A DNA stretch of 54,750 nt from Campylobacteraceae bacterium. GTDB lineage: Bacteria; Campylobacterota; Campylobacteria; Campylobacterales; Sulfurovaceae. A model generated the notes under the pieces. It was given only the letters and a program-made list of their open reading frames with translations. It made no database searches and was not told the origin of the DNA. The DNA lies in assembly GCA_027100635.1 (NCBI GenBank), contig JAMOOQ010000016.1, positions 1 through 54,750 of the forward strand, given 5' to 3'. Of this stretch, positions 54,440-54,750 are shown piece by piece. The translations under genes and the position numbers were made by a program. Position 1 is the first letter of the stretch. Every line of letters begins with the position of its first letter.

Positions 54440-54511
54440 TTATCTCTTTTAAATTTTTTCTATTGTGGGAACTTAGCTTATTTATTGTATAATTTTTTAA
54501 GAGGATTTTAT

Positions 54512-54550
54512 ATGCAAACTTTAACCATAAAAATTCAAGATAAAAATTAG
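54512..54550 (+). pseudogene. Antitoxin-like N-terminal remnant
   Basis: MQTLTIKIQDKN then TAG. The LTIKIQDK opening recalls short DNA-binding antitoxins (MNTLTLKIDDK pattern) and AAGAGGATTTTAT precedes the ATG, but the frame closes after 12 codons. No toxin follows. Confidence 0.3.
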
Positions 54551-54583
54551 ATATGAAAATTAATTGTTCACAAAGGTTATATA

Positions 54584-54625
54584 ATAATAATAAAATATAT
54601 TAAAATAATAATAAAATATATTAAA
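54584..54625. repeat. Two tandem 21-bp AT repeats at the IS edge
   Basis: ATAATAATAAAATATATTAA(A) occurs twice in perfect tandem, ending 1 bp before the right-hand IS end. Confidence 0.6.
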
Positions 54626-54626
54626 A

Positions 54627-54750
54627 CTGACATTCATCACCCCTATAAACTTAAAGTAATATAATAAGAAATAAATATATATATTAGGAATATACCATCT
54701 GTTTTACAAAAATAAATAAAATAAAAACAAAAAAATTAGGACATCTAGGC
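54627..54750 (+). mobile_element. IS1634-family insertion sequence, outer end (partial)
   Basis: Begins CTGACATTCATCACCCCTAT and matches the reverse complement of 1-122 almost base for base. Transposase codons (KKLGHLG) begin at the very end of the window. Its inward-facing terminus points to the same kind of copy as at base 1. Confidence 0.75.

Noticed and set aside
1-54750. A 54-kb composite transposon bounded by inverted IS copies
   Set aside because: The interior is mostly chromosomal housekeeping (ccoN, ftsH, nrdB, ilvB, lpxD). Broken IS ends at both edges fit an assembly break better.

Overview
This is an AT-rich window (roughly 30% GC by eye) from the Campylobacterota (former Epsilonproteobacteria). 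The support is the ccoNOQP order followed by a DUF4006 gene, ilvB-ilvH beside lpxD, prmA next to ftsH, Cache-type sensor proteins, an OprD-like porin and TTG/GTG starts. An Arcobacter- or Sulfurimonas-like free-living microaerophile fits, but I cannot name the genus.

Layout. Bases 1-122 are the outer end of an IS1634-type insertion sequence that cuts into a gene for a secreted multi-domain DUF1566 protein (123-1839, also frameshifted). A small DUF1566 protein and a large surface lipoprotein (HExxH metalloprotease, PKD-like domains, BspA-type repeats) follow. 6072-11345 (minus) is a cbb3 cytochrome oxidase operon: ccoN, ccoO, ccoQ, ccoP, DUF4006, a 33-codon membrane microprotein, a TPM-like membrane protein, fixH and a NosL-like lipoprotein. 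A DUF3817 membrane protein and a fatty acid desaturase come next, then an internally deleted IS1634 element sitting in the wreck of what may be a histidine kinase gene. 14249-31119 (minus) holds a Pif1-like helicase, hisD, a UDG-like protein, two cyclic-di-GMP proteins, lpxD, ilvH, ilvB, PBP1A, a YhiN-type flavoprotein, a TMEM43-like protein and an L,D-transpeptidase.

31473-36521 (plus) is a tightly overlapping run: hisA, an OLD/PARIS-like ATPase, a TOPRIM (DUF3226-like) protein, prmA, ftsH. The ATPase/TOPRIM pair looks like a two-gene defence module spliced into a housekeeping operon, and a decayed fragment resembling the ATPase N-terminus lies just upstream of hisA. 36588-41930 carries a nitrilase-family protein, nrdB, yidD, a PhnA-like protein, truD and an orphan ZnuA-like binding protein. 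41943-42410 is a gene truncated by a MITE-like element plus a solo IS end. An FkbM methyltransferase is followed by an acetate-use cluster: Cache histidine kinase, OmpR-type regulator, porin, DUF485, actP, a DUF294/CBS/cNMP protein, a DnaQ-like exonuclease, acsA and an AhpD-like protein. The window ends in another copy of the IS end, facing the one at base 1, so both edges are probably assembly breaks at a repeated element.

Short palindromic repeats of several families occupy the gaps. One family copy lies in frame inside the YhiN-type flavoprotein gene, where it encodes about 18 extra residues. I found no tRNA, rRNA or CRISPR array.
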